Below, one piece after another: positions 55,222 through 63,554 of a DNA stretch of 64,000 nt. The notes below the pieces were generated by a model. It was not told where the DNA came from. It searched no databases and saw nothing but the letters and a program-made list of their open reading frames with translations. The stretch is from contig JAXLQL010000002.1 in the NCBI GenBank assembly GCA_046331625.1, forward strand, positions 496,001-560,000. Direction: 5' to 3'. The translations under genes were made by a program, and so were the position numbers. How positions within the stretch are numbered: position 1 is the first letter of the stretch; the number at the start of each line of letters is the position of its first letter. This DNA comes from JAXLQL01 sp046331625. Lineage in GTDB: Bacteria; Acidobacteriota; Terriglobia; Bryobacterales; Bryobacteraceae.

Positions 55222-55674
55222 TCAATCCACCTTGATACCAATGCTCGTGACCGAGTTCTTGTCCACGACAGTTCGAATCTCGCTCCCTCGCTTGACGATC
55301 ACAAAGTGCACGTTGACCGGCGAGAGAGGATTGCCCGGAATGTTCAACTGCCACGTTCCGGTGCAGTCGGGATTCACTTTGTAGGTCCCGCTGCCCATCG
55401 CCCAATCCACGGGCGGCGGCGCACCGTTGACGGTGATGAAGTCCACTTGAGTGAGCTTTCCCTTGCCGTCGAAGCGGGTCATCGCTACTCCCCGCAATTG
55501 AAATCCACCGGGAGGCACAACCAACCCGGGAATTGTCTGGATCACGCCTTCCACGTGAAAACCGTAGTCGCCTCGTAGGCTGCGGGCGTCGCATTGTCCT
55601 GCCTCGTCGTCAGCGCCGAAAGCGGTCATGGCCAGCATGAGCGTGCCGGCCGTCATGATCAATTTCTTGTACAT
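55222..55674 (-). CDS. Small secreted hypothetical protein
   Basis: 150 residues. Signal peptide 'LIMTAGTLMLAMTAFGADD'. The mature part is strand-rich ('LRGDYGFHVEGVIQTIPG', 'GGFQLRGVAMTRFDGKGKLT', 'GTYKVNPDCTGTWQLNIPG', 'VHFVIVKRGSEIRTVVDK') with two Cys that could form a disulfide. I recognise the type as a common Acidobacteria secreted protein of lipocalin-like appearance, without assigned function. It diverges from the CadC-like regulator, which may control it. Confidence 0.78.
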   Translation of the reverse strand: MYKKLIMTAGTLMLAMTAFGADDEAGQCDARSLRGDYGFHVEGVIQTIPGLVVPPGGFQLRGVAMTRFDGKGKLTQVDFITVNGAPPPVDWAMGSGTYKVNPDCTGTWQLNIPGNPLSPVNVHFVIVKRGSEIRTVVDKNSVTSIGIKVD

Positions 55675-55792
55675 TCCTGGACCCTCCTTACAGATCCGGG
55701 TCGATCATACGGGCACGGTGTGCGAACCGAAATCCCCGGCGTGTGGTCAGAATGTTCTTTTCCTATTCCGTGGTGCGATATGCTACCTGAGA

Positions 55793-57568
55793 GTGCTCAC
55801 CCAGAGCCGCCAGCCCCGCTTGCGATTTGCCGGCTACGAAATGGATACGCGGTCGGGCGAACTGCTCTGCAATGGCACTAAGGTCAACCTCCAGGACCAG
55901 CCGGCCAGAGCGCTTTTGATATTACTCGAGCGGCCCGGAGAACTGGTGACGCGTTCCGAGTTGATTGAAGGGCTCTGGCCCAAGGACACGTTAGTCGACT
56001 TCGAGCGCGGCCTCAACAAAATCGTCGCCAAGCTGCGTGCGGCGCTGGACGACGATCTCGAGTCGCCACGATTCATCGAGACGGTGCCCAAGCGCGGATA
56101 CCGCTTCATGGCTCCGGTAAACGGCCATCTTCCGCTCGACGGTCCGGCACTCAACAGCGAGCCTCCCGCGCAGACCAGCGAAGTTACCAATACGATTGCC
56201 GTGCTGCCGTTCGCGAACGACTCGGGCGACCCGTCGCAGGAGTACTTCTGCGACGGCGTGACCGGCGAAATCATCTCGGCTTTGAGCGCTATCGGCTCGG
56301 TTCGCGTGATCTCGCGCACGTCGGCGATGGCGTACAAAGGCGTCCGCAAGCCTCTGCCGGAAGTGGCGGCTGACCTGCGAGTGAGTAGGATCATCGAGGG
56401 CTCCGTGGCCCGGCACGGAAGCAAGGTTCGCATCATCGTTCATCTCATACAGGCACTGGACGACCGGCATATCTGGACCGGTCGCTATGAGCGCAACATT
56501 CAAGACATCTTGCAACTGCAAGCCGAGGTTGCCGCAAACATCGCCCGAGAAGTGCATCGTATTCTCGATCCGGCCGCCCCGATGGTCGCGCCACTCCAGA
56601 CGTACTCACGGAAGATTTGCCCCGAGGCATACGAGTCGTACTTGAAGGGCACGTTCTTCCACAACAAGTTGAATCCGGCAGATCTCGCAAAGGCCACCCG
56701 CTTCTTCCATCAGGCCATCGAAATCGACCCTTCCTATGCTCCAGCGATCGGATCGCTCGCCCGCTGCTACCACTTCGCCGCCATCTTCGGTCTTCGCCAT
56801 CCCGTCGAGGCGTTCCACCAAGTTCGCGTCAACGCCATTCGAGCATTGGAACTGGCCCCGTCACTGACCTCGGCTCAGGTCGCTTTGGCCGCCGTCAATG
56901 TGTTCGACCGATGGGACTGGATTGCTGCGACCAACGAGTGCCGCCGGGCGGTCGAGGCGGATCCTGGAGATTCGTTTGCCCGCGGCCACTTGGCCGATTA
57001 TCTCTCCATTCGAGGCGGGCACGAAGAAGCCATTGCGGAAATGAAAGCCGCTCTGGATCTGGATCCCATCTCCACCGAACTGAACAATTGGCTGGCCCTG
57101 ATCTACTACCGGGCGCGGCGGTATTCCGATTCGATCGATCAATGCCGCCGTGTTCTCGAGATCGATCCGCACTATGTCAATGTCCTCTGGTTTCGTTCCT
57201 GGGCGTTCGAGCAACTGGGGAAGATGGCCGAAGCCGTTGCGGACCTCGAGAAGGCTGTCGAGTCGACGGGTGGTGTCCATTACCGCGCCCAACTCGGCCG
57301 GCTCTATGGCAAGTTGGGCCAGACCGAACAGAGCGAAGCGATCCTGAACGCCCTGCGCGACGCCGCCAGCGACTCATATGTCTCGCCGCTCGATTTGGCG
57401 ATGGTGCACCTCGGCCTGGGCGACATCGACGCCATGTTTCGATGCCTGGACGAATCCGCCAGTCAGCGCGTGTGGAGAACCAACGAACTGACCATGCCCA
57501 TTTTCGACTGCGTGCGGAACGATCGAAGTTACCATAGCCTCCTCCGCCGCGTTGGATTGGCGGATTGA
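55793..57568 (+). CDS. Winged-helix (CadC-type) regulator with TolB-like and TPR domains
   Basis: Start taken at GTG 55793; 591 residues. N-terminal OmpR/CadC-type winged helix ('FAGYEMDTRSGELLCNGTKV', 'LILLERPGELVTRSELIEGL', 'FERGLNKIVAKLRAALDDDL', 'FIETVPKRGYRF'). Next a FlgO/TolB-N-like domain ('IAVLPFANDSGDPSQEYFCD', 'VRVISRTSAMAYKGVRKPLP', 'HLIQALDDRHIWTGRYERNI'), then TPRs to the end. No transmembrane helix is seen between DNA-binding and sensor parts, unlike classic CadC. The architecture is widespread in Acidobacteria; target genes unknown, though the divergent secreted-protein gene is a natural candidate. Confidence 0.88.
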   Translation: MLTQSRQPRLRFAGYEMDTRSGELLCNGTKVNLQDQPARALLILLERPGELVTRSELIEGLWPKDTLVDFERGLNKIVAKLRAALDDDLESPRFIETVPKRGYRFMAPVNGHLPLDGPALNSEPPAQTSEVTNTIAVLPFANDSGDPSQEYFCDGVTGEIISALSAIGSVRVISRTSAMAYKGVRKPLPEVAADLRVSRIIEGSVARHGSKVRIIVHLIQALDDRHIWTGRYERNIQDILQLQAEVAANIAREVHRILDPAAPMVAPLQTYSRKICPEAYESYLKGTFFHNKLNPADLAKATRFFHQAIEIDPSYAPAIGSLARCYHFAAIFGLRHPVEAFHQVRVNAIRALELAPSLTSAQVALAAVNVFDRWDWIAATNECRRAVEADPGDSFARGHLADYLSIRGGHEEAIAEMKAALDLDPISTELNNWLALIYYRARRYSDSIDQCRRVLEIDPHYVNVLWFRSWAFEQLGKMAEAVADLEKAVESTGGVHYRAQLGRLYGKLGQTEQSEAILNALRDAASDSYVSPLDLAMVHLGLGDIDAMFRCLDESASQRVWRTNELTMPIFDCVRNDRSYHSLLRRVGLAD

Positions 57569-57705
57569 CGCTTTCCGGAGGCTCGTTGCTCGCGAATCGC
57601 GATCGGTAACCCTTTGGGGGCGCAGGTCCTCGGCGGATCTTCGCGATCGGCCAGAGAGGGGGGCCTTGCCGAGTGCCGCGATGCCGAGTGCCGCGATGCC
57701 GCTTC

Positions 57706-58416
57706 CTACGTCGCCGTCACGGTGGCCGCCTGTTGTTCAGCCAACCGCTTGCGCCAAGCCGTGAGGATTTCCGCAACCGCCACCGTCTCGATGCGTTCGG
57801 CGCCTTCGGTATACATCTCGAGCGCCTGATCGAGCGTGGCGACGTTGCCGCCGGCTTTCAGCTTGATCCGCCACTTGGTGCGCTCGTAGAAGAACTTTAC
57901 GTCGTCGACCGTGGCCGGTGCGAACGCCAGGTAATCCGCTTCGGCGCGCTTGGCGAGCCGGCAGCCCACGATCTTGTATTCGAGATTCAACGGCGGCAGC
58001 ACCAGCAGCACTTTGAGCACGACGCCTTCCGGGCGGCAGGCGGCGGTCAACTGTGTCAACTCCGTCTCGAGGTAGGCGAACTGGCGCGACACGAGCTTCG
58101 ACGTATTGATCACCGCGTTGATTTCCTTGACGCCGCGCCGGATGAGGTCGCGCGCCTCATAGAGCTTGGTGGGCGTGGTCGCATTGCCGTGGGGAAATGA
58201 CACGACGCTCGTCACGGCGACATCGGTGCCGCGTAAGGCGCGCACGGCGGTGTCGACATCGGATGGCCGCACCACCACGGCTCCGATGGAGAAATCGGCG
58301 GCGCGATTGCACCCGTCGTGGACATCGTCCTCGGTCAACTCCATTCGCAGCAGCGGAAGTTCGAGCCTAGAGGCGAGTGATGCGTAGTCTGTCAGCGGCG
58401 CGCGGTCCTGATCCAT
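57706..58416 (-). CDS. DeoC-family aldolase homologue with altered active site
   Basis: Start taken at ATG 58416 (MDQDRAPLTDYASLAS), giving 236 residues, normal for DeoC. TIM-barrel features: 'IGAVVVRPSDVDTAVRALRG', 'VTSVVSFPHGNATTPTKLYE', 'GVKEINAVINTSKLVSRQFA'. The Schiff-base Lys of DeoC (VKTSTG-like strand) is replaced: the corresponding strand reads 'ADYLAFAPATVDDVKF'. The second active-site Lys survives in 'RIKLKAGGNVATLDQAL'. It may therefore have lost or changed the deoxyribose-phosphate aldolase reaction. Its first 25 nt overlap the CBM9-like gene. Several residues differ from canonical DeoC, so the gene symbol is withheld. Confidence 0.75.
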   Translation of the reverse strand: MDQDRAPLTDYASLASRLELPLLRMELTEDDVHDGCNRAADFSIGAVVVRPSDVDTAVRALRGTDVAVTSVVSFPHGNATTPTKLYEARDLIRRGVKEINAVINTSKLVSRQFAYLETELTQLTAACRPEGVVLKVLLVLPPLNLEYKIVGCRLAKRAEADYLAFAPATVDDVKFFYERTKWRIKLKAGGNVATLDQALEMYTEGAERIETVAVAEILTAWRKRLAEQQAATVTAT

Positions 58417-59273
58417 AATGTTCCAAACTGGCGGAGCTGGGTGCGCGTGTTCTTCGCGCCCGCCCACCAATCCTCATGATGAAAGTTTCCGAAATTCGGT
58501 TTGCCGTTGTCGACCCCCCGCGACTTCTGGTCAATGTCGCCGAGGGCGATGTTGAGTCCCATGGCGCGGTCACCCATGGCGGGCGAGTAGAACTTGCCGG
58601 GTTCCACTTCGAGGCAGGGATTGAAGTCGACGGCCCACTCGATGACGTAGGTTCCGCCGCGCGGGCGCTTGTCGGTGACGCGGGCGACGGCGTGCATCGC
58701 GCCGGTCTGGATCCATTTGGCGTAGGTGTTCCAAGCCGTGAGTTGGCTTCGGGGTTCGCCTTCGAGCAGGCAGGATTTTTCGCCGGCGTTCGGCCCGACG
58801 CCGCCCTTGCGGGACTTGGTGAGATTGCACACCATCTGCCACGAGGATCCGTTGCCGGCGGCGCCCTCGTCGCCGGTCCACTTGTTGGAGGCGTTGATGA
58901 GCAGCTCCATTTCGTCACCGAACCAGGGAAAGCCCTCGCGGGTCAGTTCGTGCGTCTTCGGATTTTCGGCGGGGAGCCAGCGCGGGGTATCGATGCCGTA
59001 GAGGATGTCGTCGCGGATCTCGAAAGCGAAGTAGAGGCGTTTTCCGTCATGCTTCACCCAGCCTTTGAGGGCGAGGTCACGAGGATCGGTGGTTTTGGTG
59101 AACTGGGGGATCCAGTCTTTGACGCCTTCGAAGACGGTGGCGTCTTTCCATTCTCCCGGCGAGAGGATGCCGTCGATTTTGGGAGTCTTGCCGGGGAGGG
59201 CTTCGAGGGTGCGGGGAAACTCGCCAGCCCGCAGCAGGCCGCACAAGGCCAGCGCTGCTGGAACAATTCTCAT
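58392..59273 (-). CDS. CBM9-like secreted sugar-binding domain protein
   Basis: 293 residues. Short signal peptide ('IVPAALALCGLLRAGE'). The body matches the family 9 carbohydrate-binding/DOMON-like pattern: 'PKIDGILSPGEWKDATVFEG', 'LALKGWVKHDGKRLYFAFEI', 'RDDILYGIDTPRW', 'DEMELLINASN', 'GTYVIEWAVDFNPCLEVEPG', 'MGLNIALGDIDQKS'. It probably binds a glycan in the periplasm or at the surface. Coupled by a 4-nt overlap to cpoB upstream and by 25 nt to the deoC homologue downstream. Confidence 0.83.
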   Translation of the reverse strand: MRIVPAALALCGLLRAGEFPRTLEALPGKTPKIDGILSPGEWKDATVFEGVKDWIPQFTKTTDPRDLALKGWVKHDGKRLYFAFEIRDDILYGIDTPRWLPAENPKTHELTREGFPWFGDEMELLINASNKWTGDEGAAGNGSSWQMVCNLTKSRKGGVGPNAGEKSCLLEGEPRSQLTAWNTYAKWIQTGAMHAVARVTDKRPRGGTYVIEWAVDFNPCLEVEPGKFYSPAMGDRAMGLNIALGDIDQKSRGVDNGKPNFGNFHHEDWWAGAKNTRTQLRQFGTLWIRTARR

Positions 59274-60226
59274 CGAGAACGTTTTTTCTGCGGCGGCGTG
59301 ACGCTGAAGTTGAGGTCCTTGAGCGCGTTCTTGGCGCGGGTGGCCCAGTCAGTGCCGGGATGATCTTCCACCACCTTGCGGTATTCCTTCACGGCCTGCG
59401 ACTTCTGCCCGCCCTTCTCGAAGGCGCGGCCCTTCATGAACTGGGCCGCCGGGCGATACTTGCACTCGGTGTCATAGCGCTCGAGCACGTTGTCGAAAGC
59501 CACCAGCGCCGAGACGAGATCCTGCTTGGCCATCTGGATTTCGCCCAGCCGGTACTGCGCCATGCAAGCGGCTTCGGTCTTGGGGAAGTACTTCAGATAG
59601 TCGTTGAACTCTTTCTCGGAGAGATCGAACTTGCCGGCGATGCGGTCACGCTCGGCGCTGTCGAGCAGGCCTTGCGCGGAAACGCCATCGGGGACACCGG
59701 GTGTGGTTGCCGCGGCTGCTTGCGGAGTGGGCGCGCCTTGCGGCGTGCTCTCGGGAGTCTTCGGCGGTTCCACGGGCGGTGCGGTGCGGATGGTGGAGCA
59801 GGCGGTCTTGACGTCAGTCAGTTCGGTTTGCAGCCGCGAGAACTTGCCGTTCATGTCGGCGACGTCTTCTTTGACGCGGCGGAACTCGTCGGCCATGGCG
59901 TCGACTTTGGCGCCCATGCCGGCGACGCTGGCCTTCACTTCGCGCTCGTAGAGCTGGAGCCGCTCGATGAACTTGACTTCCATGCCGGCCAAGGCAGTGT
60001 TCGACTGGGTGGAGGTGTTGATCGATTGCTGGATCAATGTGCGCGTTTGAAGCGCCTGGTCTTCGAGCAGCCGCTGCAAGCGTTTGACGTCTTCACTCAC
60101 GGTGGCGATATCACGCTGGATCTGCTCGTGTTCCTTGTTCGCTCCCTCGAGCGAAACCGCCGCCAGCGCCAGCGGCGCGATCCGAAGCCAACGCATGCAA
60201 ACCCGCCGCATGCCCATTACTCGCAT
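59270..60226 (-). CDS. CpoB/YbgF-like Tol-Pal accessory protein
   Basis: 318 residues; several Met near the start make the exact initiation uncertain. Signal peptide 'IAPLALAAVSLEGA'. Residues ~30-160 form a long coiled coil ('DIATVSEDVKRLQRLLEDQA', 'MADEFRRVKEDVADMNGKFS'), then a Pro/Thr linker, then TPRs ('RIAGKFDLSEKEFNDYLKYF', 'QYRLGEIQMAKQDLVSALVA', 'EKGGQKSQAVKEYRKVVEDH'). The trimerising coiled coil plus TPR layout and position after pal fit CpoB, which links peptidoglycan synthesis to outer-membrane constriction. A strong terminator lies between pal and this gene. Confidence 0.87.
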   Translation of the reverse strand: MRVMGMRRVCMRWLRIAPLALAAVSLEGANKEHEQIQRDIATVSEDVKRLQRLLEDQALQTRTLIQQSINTSTQSNTALAGMEVKFIERLQLYEREVKASVAGMGAKVDAMADEFRRVKEDVADMNGKFSRLQTELTDVKTACSTIRTAPPVEPPKTPESTPQGAPTPQAAAATTPGVPDGVSAQGLLDSAERDRIAGKFDLSEKEFNDYLKYFPKTEAACMAQYRLGEIQMAKQDLVSALVAFDNVLERYDTECKYRPAAQFMKGRAFEKGGQKSQAVKEYRKVVEDHPGTDWATRAKNALKDLNFSVTPPQKKRSR

Positions 60227-60310
60227 GAGAAAAACGGTGCCTCCTGATTCATTGTCTGACAGAACTCCGTTCGGCGCAAAGGGTTTCGCCGCTTTCGCCC
60301 ACTCTCAGGC

Positions 60311-60360
60311 GAAAAAAACAAAGGACCCGAGCCTGCCGGGCAGACGGCAAGCGCGGGTCC
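60311..60360 (-). terminator. Intrinsic terminator between pal and cpoB-like gene
   Basis: Minus strand: a long stem with outer arms GGACCCG/CGGGTCC (60354-60360 and 60323-60329) and inner pairing CTTGCCG/CGGCAGG, followed by TTTGTTTTTTT (60311-60322). It should reduce read-through into cpoB. Confidence 0.88.
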
Positions 60361-60386
60361 CCTGCGGGCCTACTGCTTCGTCAACG

Positions 60387-61169
60387 CTATTGGGCGGTGA
60401 CGTGAACCCTGCGGTTCTTTTGGTAACAGCCTTCGTTGGCGTCGGAGCACTGTGGGCGCTCCTTGCCGTAGCTGATGGTCTTCAGCTTGTCGCCGGCCAC
60501 TCCCAACTGCGCGAGGAAGTCGCGAACGCTGGTCGAGCGGCGGTCGCCGAGACCGAGGTTGTACTCGGCCGATCCACGCTCGTCGCAATGACCTTCGAGC
60601 GTGAACACGGCGTTCGGGTACTTCGACAGGATCTGGCGAATACCGTCGGCGTTGCGGGAAAGCTGAGACCGGGCATCTTCGCGAACGTCATACTTGTCGT
60701 AATCGAAGTAGACGTCGGAGATGAGGCGGCTCACCAGGGTGTCGAGCGGATCGGTGACCTCTGTCTTGGGCGCCGGAGCGGCCGGCGGCGGTGGCGGTTC
60801 GGTTACCGAAATGCGCGCCGTGCGCCGATCCGAGCCCCCCGGTCCGCGAGCCACGAGCTCGTACACGGTGGATTCGTTTGGATAGACTTGCCGGCTGCCA
60901 CGAGCAGGAACCGTACCGATACCGGGTTCGATGGTTACCGTATCGGCTCCCGTGACTTCCCAACTCAGCGTGGCCGATTGCCCACGCTGAATGGAAGACG
61001 GTTCGATGCTGAATGAGACAATGCGCGCCGGATCAGGCTTGGGCGCAGCCTTGGGGGCCGGTGGCGGCGGCGGGGGTGGCGGCGGTGCGGGTACCTTCTT
61101 CTTGCAACCAGCCGCAAACAAGAACAATGACAATACCAATATCAACGAGCGAGTCATCCGCGTTTTCAT
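60387..61169 (-). CDS. pal: Peptidoglycan-associated lipoprotein Pal
   Basis: 260 residues, longer than E. coli Pal (173). Lipobox 'FLFAAGC' with Cys22, a Pro-rich linker (PPPPPPPPPAP), an Ig-like strand domain ('SFSIEPSSIQRGQSATLSWE'), then the OmpA-C domain: 'SDVYFDYDKYDVREDA', 'NAVFTLEGHCDERGSAEYNL', 'LGDRRSTSVRDFLAQLGV', 'TISYGKERPQCSDANEGCYQ', 'KNRRVHV'. The Asp and Arg that bind diaminopimelate are present. Outer-membrane lipoprotein of the Tol-Pal complex. The extra Ig-like domain between lipid anchor and OmpA domain is unusual and extends its reach. AGGAGGG lies about 15 nt upstream of the ATG. Confidence 0.92.
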   Translation of the reverse strand: MKTRMTRSLILVLSLFLFAAGCKKKVPAPPPPPPPPPAPKAAPKPDPARIVSFSIEPSSIQRGQSATLSWEVTGADTVTIEPGIGTVPARGSRQVYPNESTVYELVARGPGGSDRRTARISVTEPPPPPAAPAPKTEVTDPLDTLVSRLISDVYFDYDKYDVREDARSQLSRNADGIRQILSKYPNAVFTLEGHCDERGSAEYNLGLGDRRSTSVRDFLAQLGVAGDKLKTISYGKERPQCSDANEGCYQKNRRVHVTAQ

Positions 61170-61391
61170 CTTTTTCGTTGTTCCCTCCTGGGACTCCTTG
61201 ATGCTCTTCGAACTGCTTCGAACTGTTTCCCTCTTGGTTGCTCGAGTGTCTCCTCCCCGGAAGGGACATCCAACCGGGTTGGCGCTTCGCTCCGGGTGCG
61301 GCGACCCGAACCGAACTCGCGTGCCGTGCGCTCGAGCAGCGCGCGGCGCGTCCTCTCTCTCTACTGCTTCTACTTCAAGGATCGGGATCCA

Positions 61392-62759
61392 CTATTTCGG
61401 GCTCCAGACCGGATTCGTGTTTACGCCTTCGGAAGTCAACTGGCGGACATTGGTGCCGTCGGCCAGCATAGTCCAAATCTGATTCCTTCCGCCGCGGTTG
61501 GACGAGAACACGATGTGACGCCCATCCGGCGCCCACGACGGATTCTCGTTGCGTCCCTGACCATGCGTGAGTTGCACGTAGGTCCGGGTCACCACGTCCA
61601 TCAGAAAGATGTTGAAGTTACCGGGATCATATCCTTTTGTCCAGCTGAATGCAATGTGCTGGCCATCGGGATGCCAGGCCGGATTCGAGGCCTGCCCGTC
61701 CCCAGGGGTCAGGCGGACCACGTCCGAACCTTCGATACTCATTTTATACACTTGTTGCGGCCCTGAGCGGCCCGAGACGAAAACAATTTCACTTCCGTTC
61801 TTCGGGTTGACCTTCGGCTCCACCTCGATGGCGGGAACGGCGGCCATGCGCCGGATGCCCGAGCCATCGAGATTGCTCGTGTAGAGGTTGGCGAAACCGC
61901 TCGCGCTCGACGTCACGTGCGCCGTCGAGGAGAAGATCAATTTGCCGTCGCGCGTGAACTCGGGGTTGGAGTTCATCGACGCGCGCTGATTGTAGTAGGG
62001 CAGAATGCGGCCGGACTCGAGCGACATCATCACGATGGACGGAGCTCCCTTGGAGAAGCTCATGAACGCGAGCCGCGAGCCATCCGGCGACACCGCCGCG
62101 AACGTACCGTCGATGCGCGCCACCTGCTTCTTGTTGCCGCCGTCCCAATCCATCGACCAGATCTCTTTCGTGCCCATCCGGTTCGACGTGTAGTATATCT
62201 TGGTTCCGATCATCGACTGGACGCCGAACTTGGCGAGGATGTCCTTGGCGAAGTCATGCGCCAGTTTGCGTGCACCGTCGTCGTTGGCATCGGCGAAGTA
62301 GATGCGGCCCAGCAACTGCGCCGACGCGACGTCGGGCTGGCCCACGTTGAAGAACCATCCGAACAGCGAGAGGCGGTTGTCCTGCATGCCGGTGTAGCCG
62401 ACTGTCATGTAGTTGGCGTTCACCGGATCCTTCGACCAGTCACTGAGCCATGGCCCCTGCTTCTGTCCGTTGACGGGCGCTTTGAAATCCTGTGGGCGCT
62501 GCGGAACCTCGAGCGGATAGAAGCTTTTCGACTTCATCTCGAAGATGCCCGAGTCCTGGAGATCGGCGAACAGCGTCTTGTTGAACATGTCCATGTAACG
62601 CTGCGCGTCACCGGTGCCGCGCATGTCGGGCACGGCGAGAACGGGAACCTTGCCGCTGTCGACTGCTTTCAAAACCGCGTCGACGATGGCGTCGCGCTGC
62701 GCAAACAAGCCCTCCGAGGCCAGCGCGAGAAAAAACAAAATGGTGGTGAGTCGTTTCAT
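61392..62759 (-). CDS. tolB: Tol-Pal system protein TolB
   Basis: Start taken at ATG 62759 (MKRLTTILFFLALASEGLFA); 455 residues. Signal peptide, N-terminal alpha/beta domain ('PVLAVPDMRGTGDAQRYMDM', 'TLFADLQDSGIFEMKSKSFY'), then the propeller with repeated motifs 'NPEFTRDGKLIFSS', 'NPAWHPDGQHIAFSW', 'NPSWAPDGRHIVFSSNRGGR', ending 'TNPVWSPK'. Periplasmic partner of Pal and TolA. It overlaps the TolA-like stop by 4 nt. A 222-bp space without a gene separates it from pal. Confidence 0.93.
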   Translation of the reverse strand: MKRLTTILFFLALASEGLFAQRDAIVDAVLKAVDSGKVPVLAVPDMRGTGDAQRYMDMFNKTLFADLQDSGIFEMKSKSFYPLEVPQRPQDFKAPVNGQKQGPWLSDWSKDPVNANYMTVGYTGMQDNRLSLFGWFFNVGQPDVASAQLLGRIYFADANDDGARKLAHDFAKDILAKFGVQSMIGTKIYYTSNRMGTKEIWSMDWDGGNKKQVARIDGTFAAVSPDGSRLAFMSFSKGAPSIVMMSLESGRILPYYNQRASMNSNPEFTRDGKLIFSSTAHVTSSASGFANLYTSNLDGSGIRRMAAVPAIEVEPKVNPKNGSEIVFVSGRSGPQQVYKMSIEGSDVVRLTPGDGQASNPAWHPDGQHIAFSWTKGYDPGNFNIFLMDVVTRTYVQLTHGQGRNENPSWAPDGRHIVFSSNRGGRNQIWTMLADGTNVRQLTSEGVNTNPVWSPK

Positions 62760-63538
62760 CGTTGTAGTTGGAACTGGAACTCGATGGTGGCCGAGTTGCG
62801 ATCGAACTCGGCCGGCAGCGGCTGGAACGGGGAACAATCGGTGACTGCTCGAATGCCCGAATAGTCGAGGGTCAGGGTTCCGCTCGCTTTCTGCACGCGG
62901 ATGTTGCGCGCTGTGCCGTTGCGCAAGATGTCGAAGACGATGACGGCGGTGGATCCGTTACGCGCGCCGCGTTCGACGTCGCCGGTGTTCCACTTGCGCT
63001 GCACGCATTCGCGGATCAACTGCGCATAGGCGCCAAAGCGTTGGCCGAAGGGATTGCCGGTGCCGATGCCGACGCCGCCGCTGCCGGGAACGCCATAGAG
63101 CGGCGAGCTGACTTGTGCTCCCGTGGAAGAGCCCACGCGGTCATCATATTCCTTCTGGCTGCGCTTGCGGGCGTCGAGGTAGGCGCTGAGGTCGAGCTTC
63201 TTCTCGTCCTTCTTCTTTTTCTTCTTGGTGTCGAAGGAGACGCCTTCGTCGTCGTCACGAACCTTGCGCTCTTCGGGCTTCTCTTCGGCCTGCGACTTGG
63301 TGTCGTTGGCGACCGGATTCTCGGCCATGGTCTTGCGCATGATCGGTATCTGGTTCACCACCGTCACGGGTGTTCCGCCGCCGATCGCGTTGGGATCACC
63401 CATCTTCTCACGCTCGCCCCAGGGCACGTAACCAACGGCTACGATGACGGTAGCCATGCCCAAGTGCAGCATGAGAGAGCGAACGAACGGAGTACGGAGC
63501 GAGTCCTGCTGATCCAGTACGTTCGCGTGCGTCATCAC
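62756..63538 (-). CDS. tolA: TolA/TonB-like energy-transducing protein
   Basis: 260 residues. One N-terminal membrane helix ('RSLMLHLGMATVIVAVGYVP'), a charged central part (KAEEKPEERKVRDDDE-like, then a Lys run KKKKKKDEKK), and a C-terminal TonB/TolA-type domain ('YAQLIRECVQRKWNTGDVER', 'VIVFDILRNGTARNIRVQKA', 'RAVTDCSPFQPLPAEFD'). Shorter than enterobacterial TolA, with a reduced domain II. Position between tolR and tolB decides the TolA role over TonB. It crosses the periplasm to link the TolQR motor to Pal/TolB. Confidence 0.85.
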   Translation of the reverse strand: MMTHANVLDQQDSLRTPFVRSLMLHLGMATVIVAVGYVPWGEREKMGDPNAIGGGTPVTVVNQIPIMRKTMAENPVANDTKSQAEEKPEERKVRDDDEGVSFDTKKKKKKDEKKLDLSAYLDARKRSQKEYDDRVGSSTGAQVSSPLYGVPGSGGVGIGTGNPFGQRFGAYAQLIRECVQRKWNTGDVERGARNGSTAVIVFDILRNGTARNIRVQKASGTLTLDYSGIRAVTDCSPFQPLPAEFDRNSATIEFQFQLQR

Positions 63539-63554
63539 CGTGTCGTCCTATATC

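Noticed and set aside
57668..57697. Two tandem copies of a 15-bp unit downstream of the deoC homologue
   Set aside because: Only two copies in non-coding DNA; no flanking structure, probably slippage.
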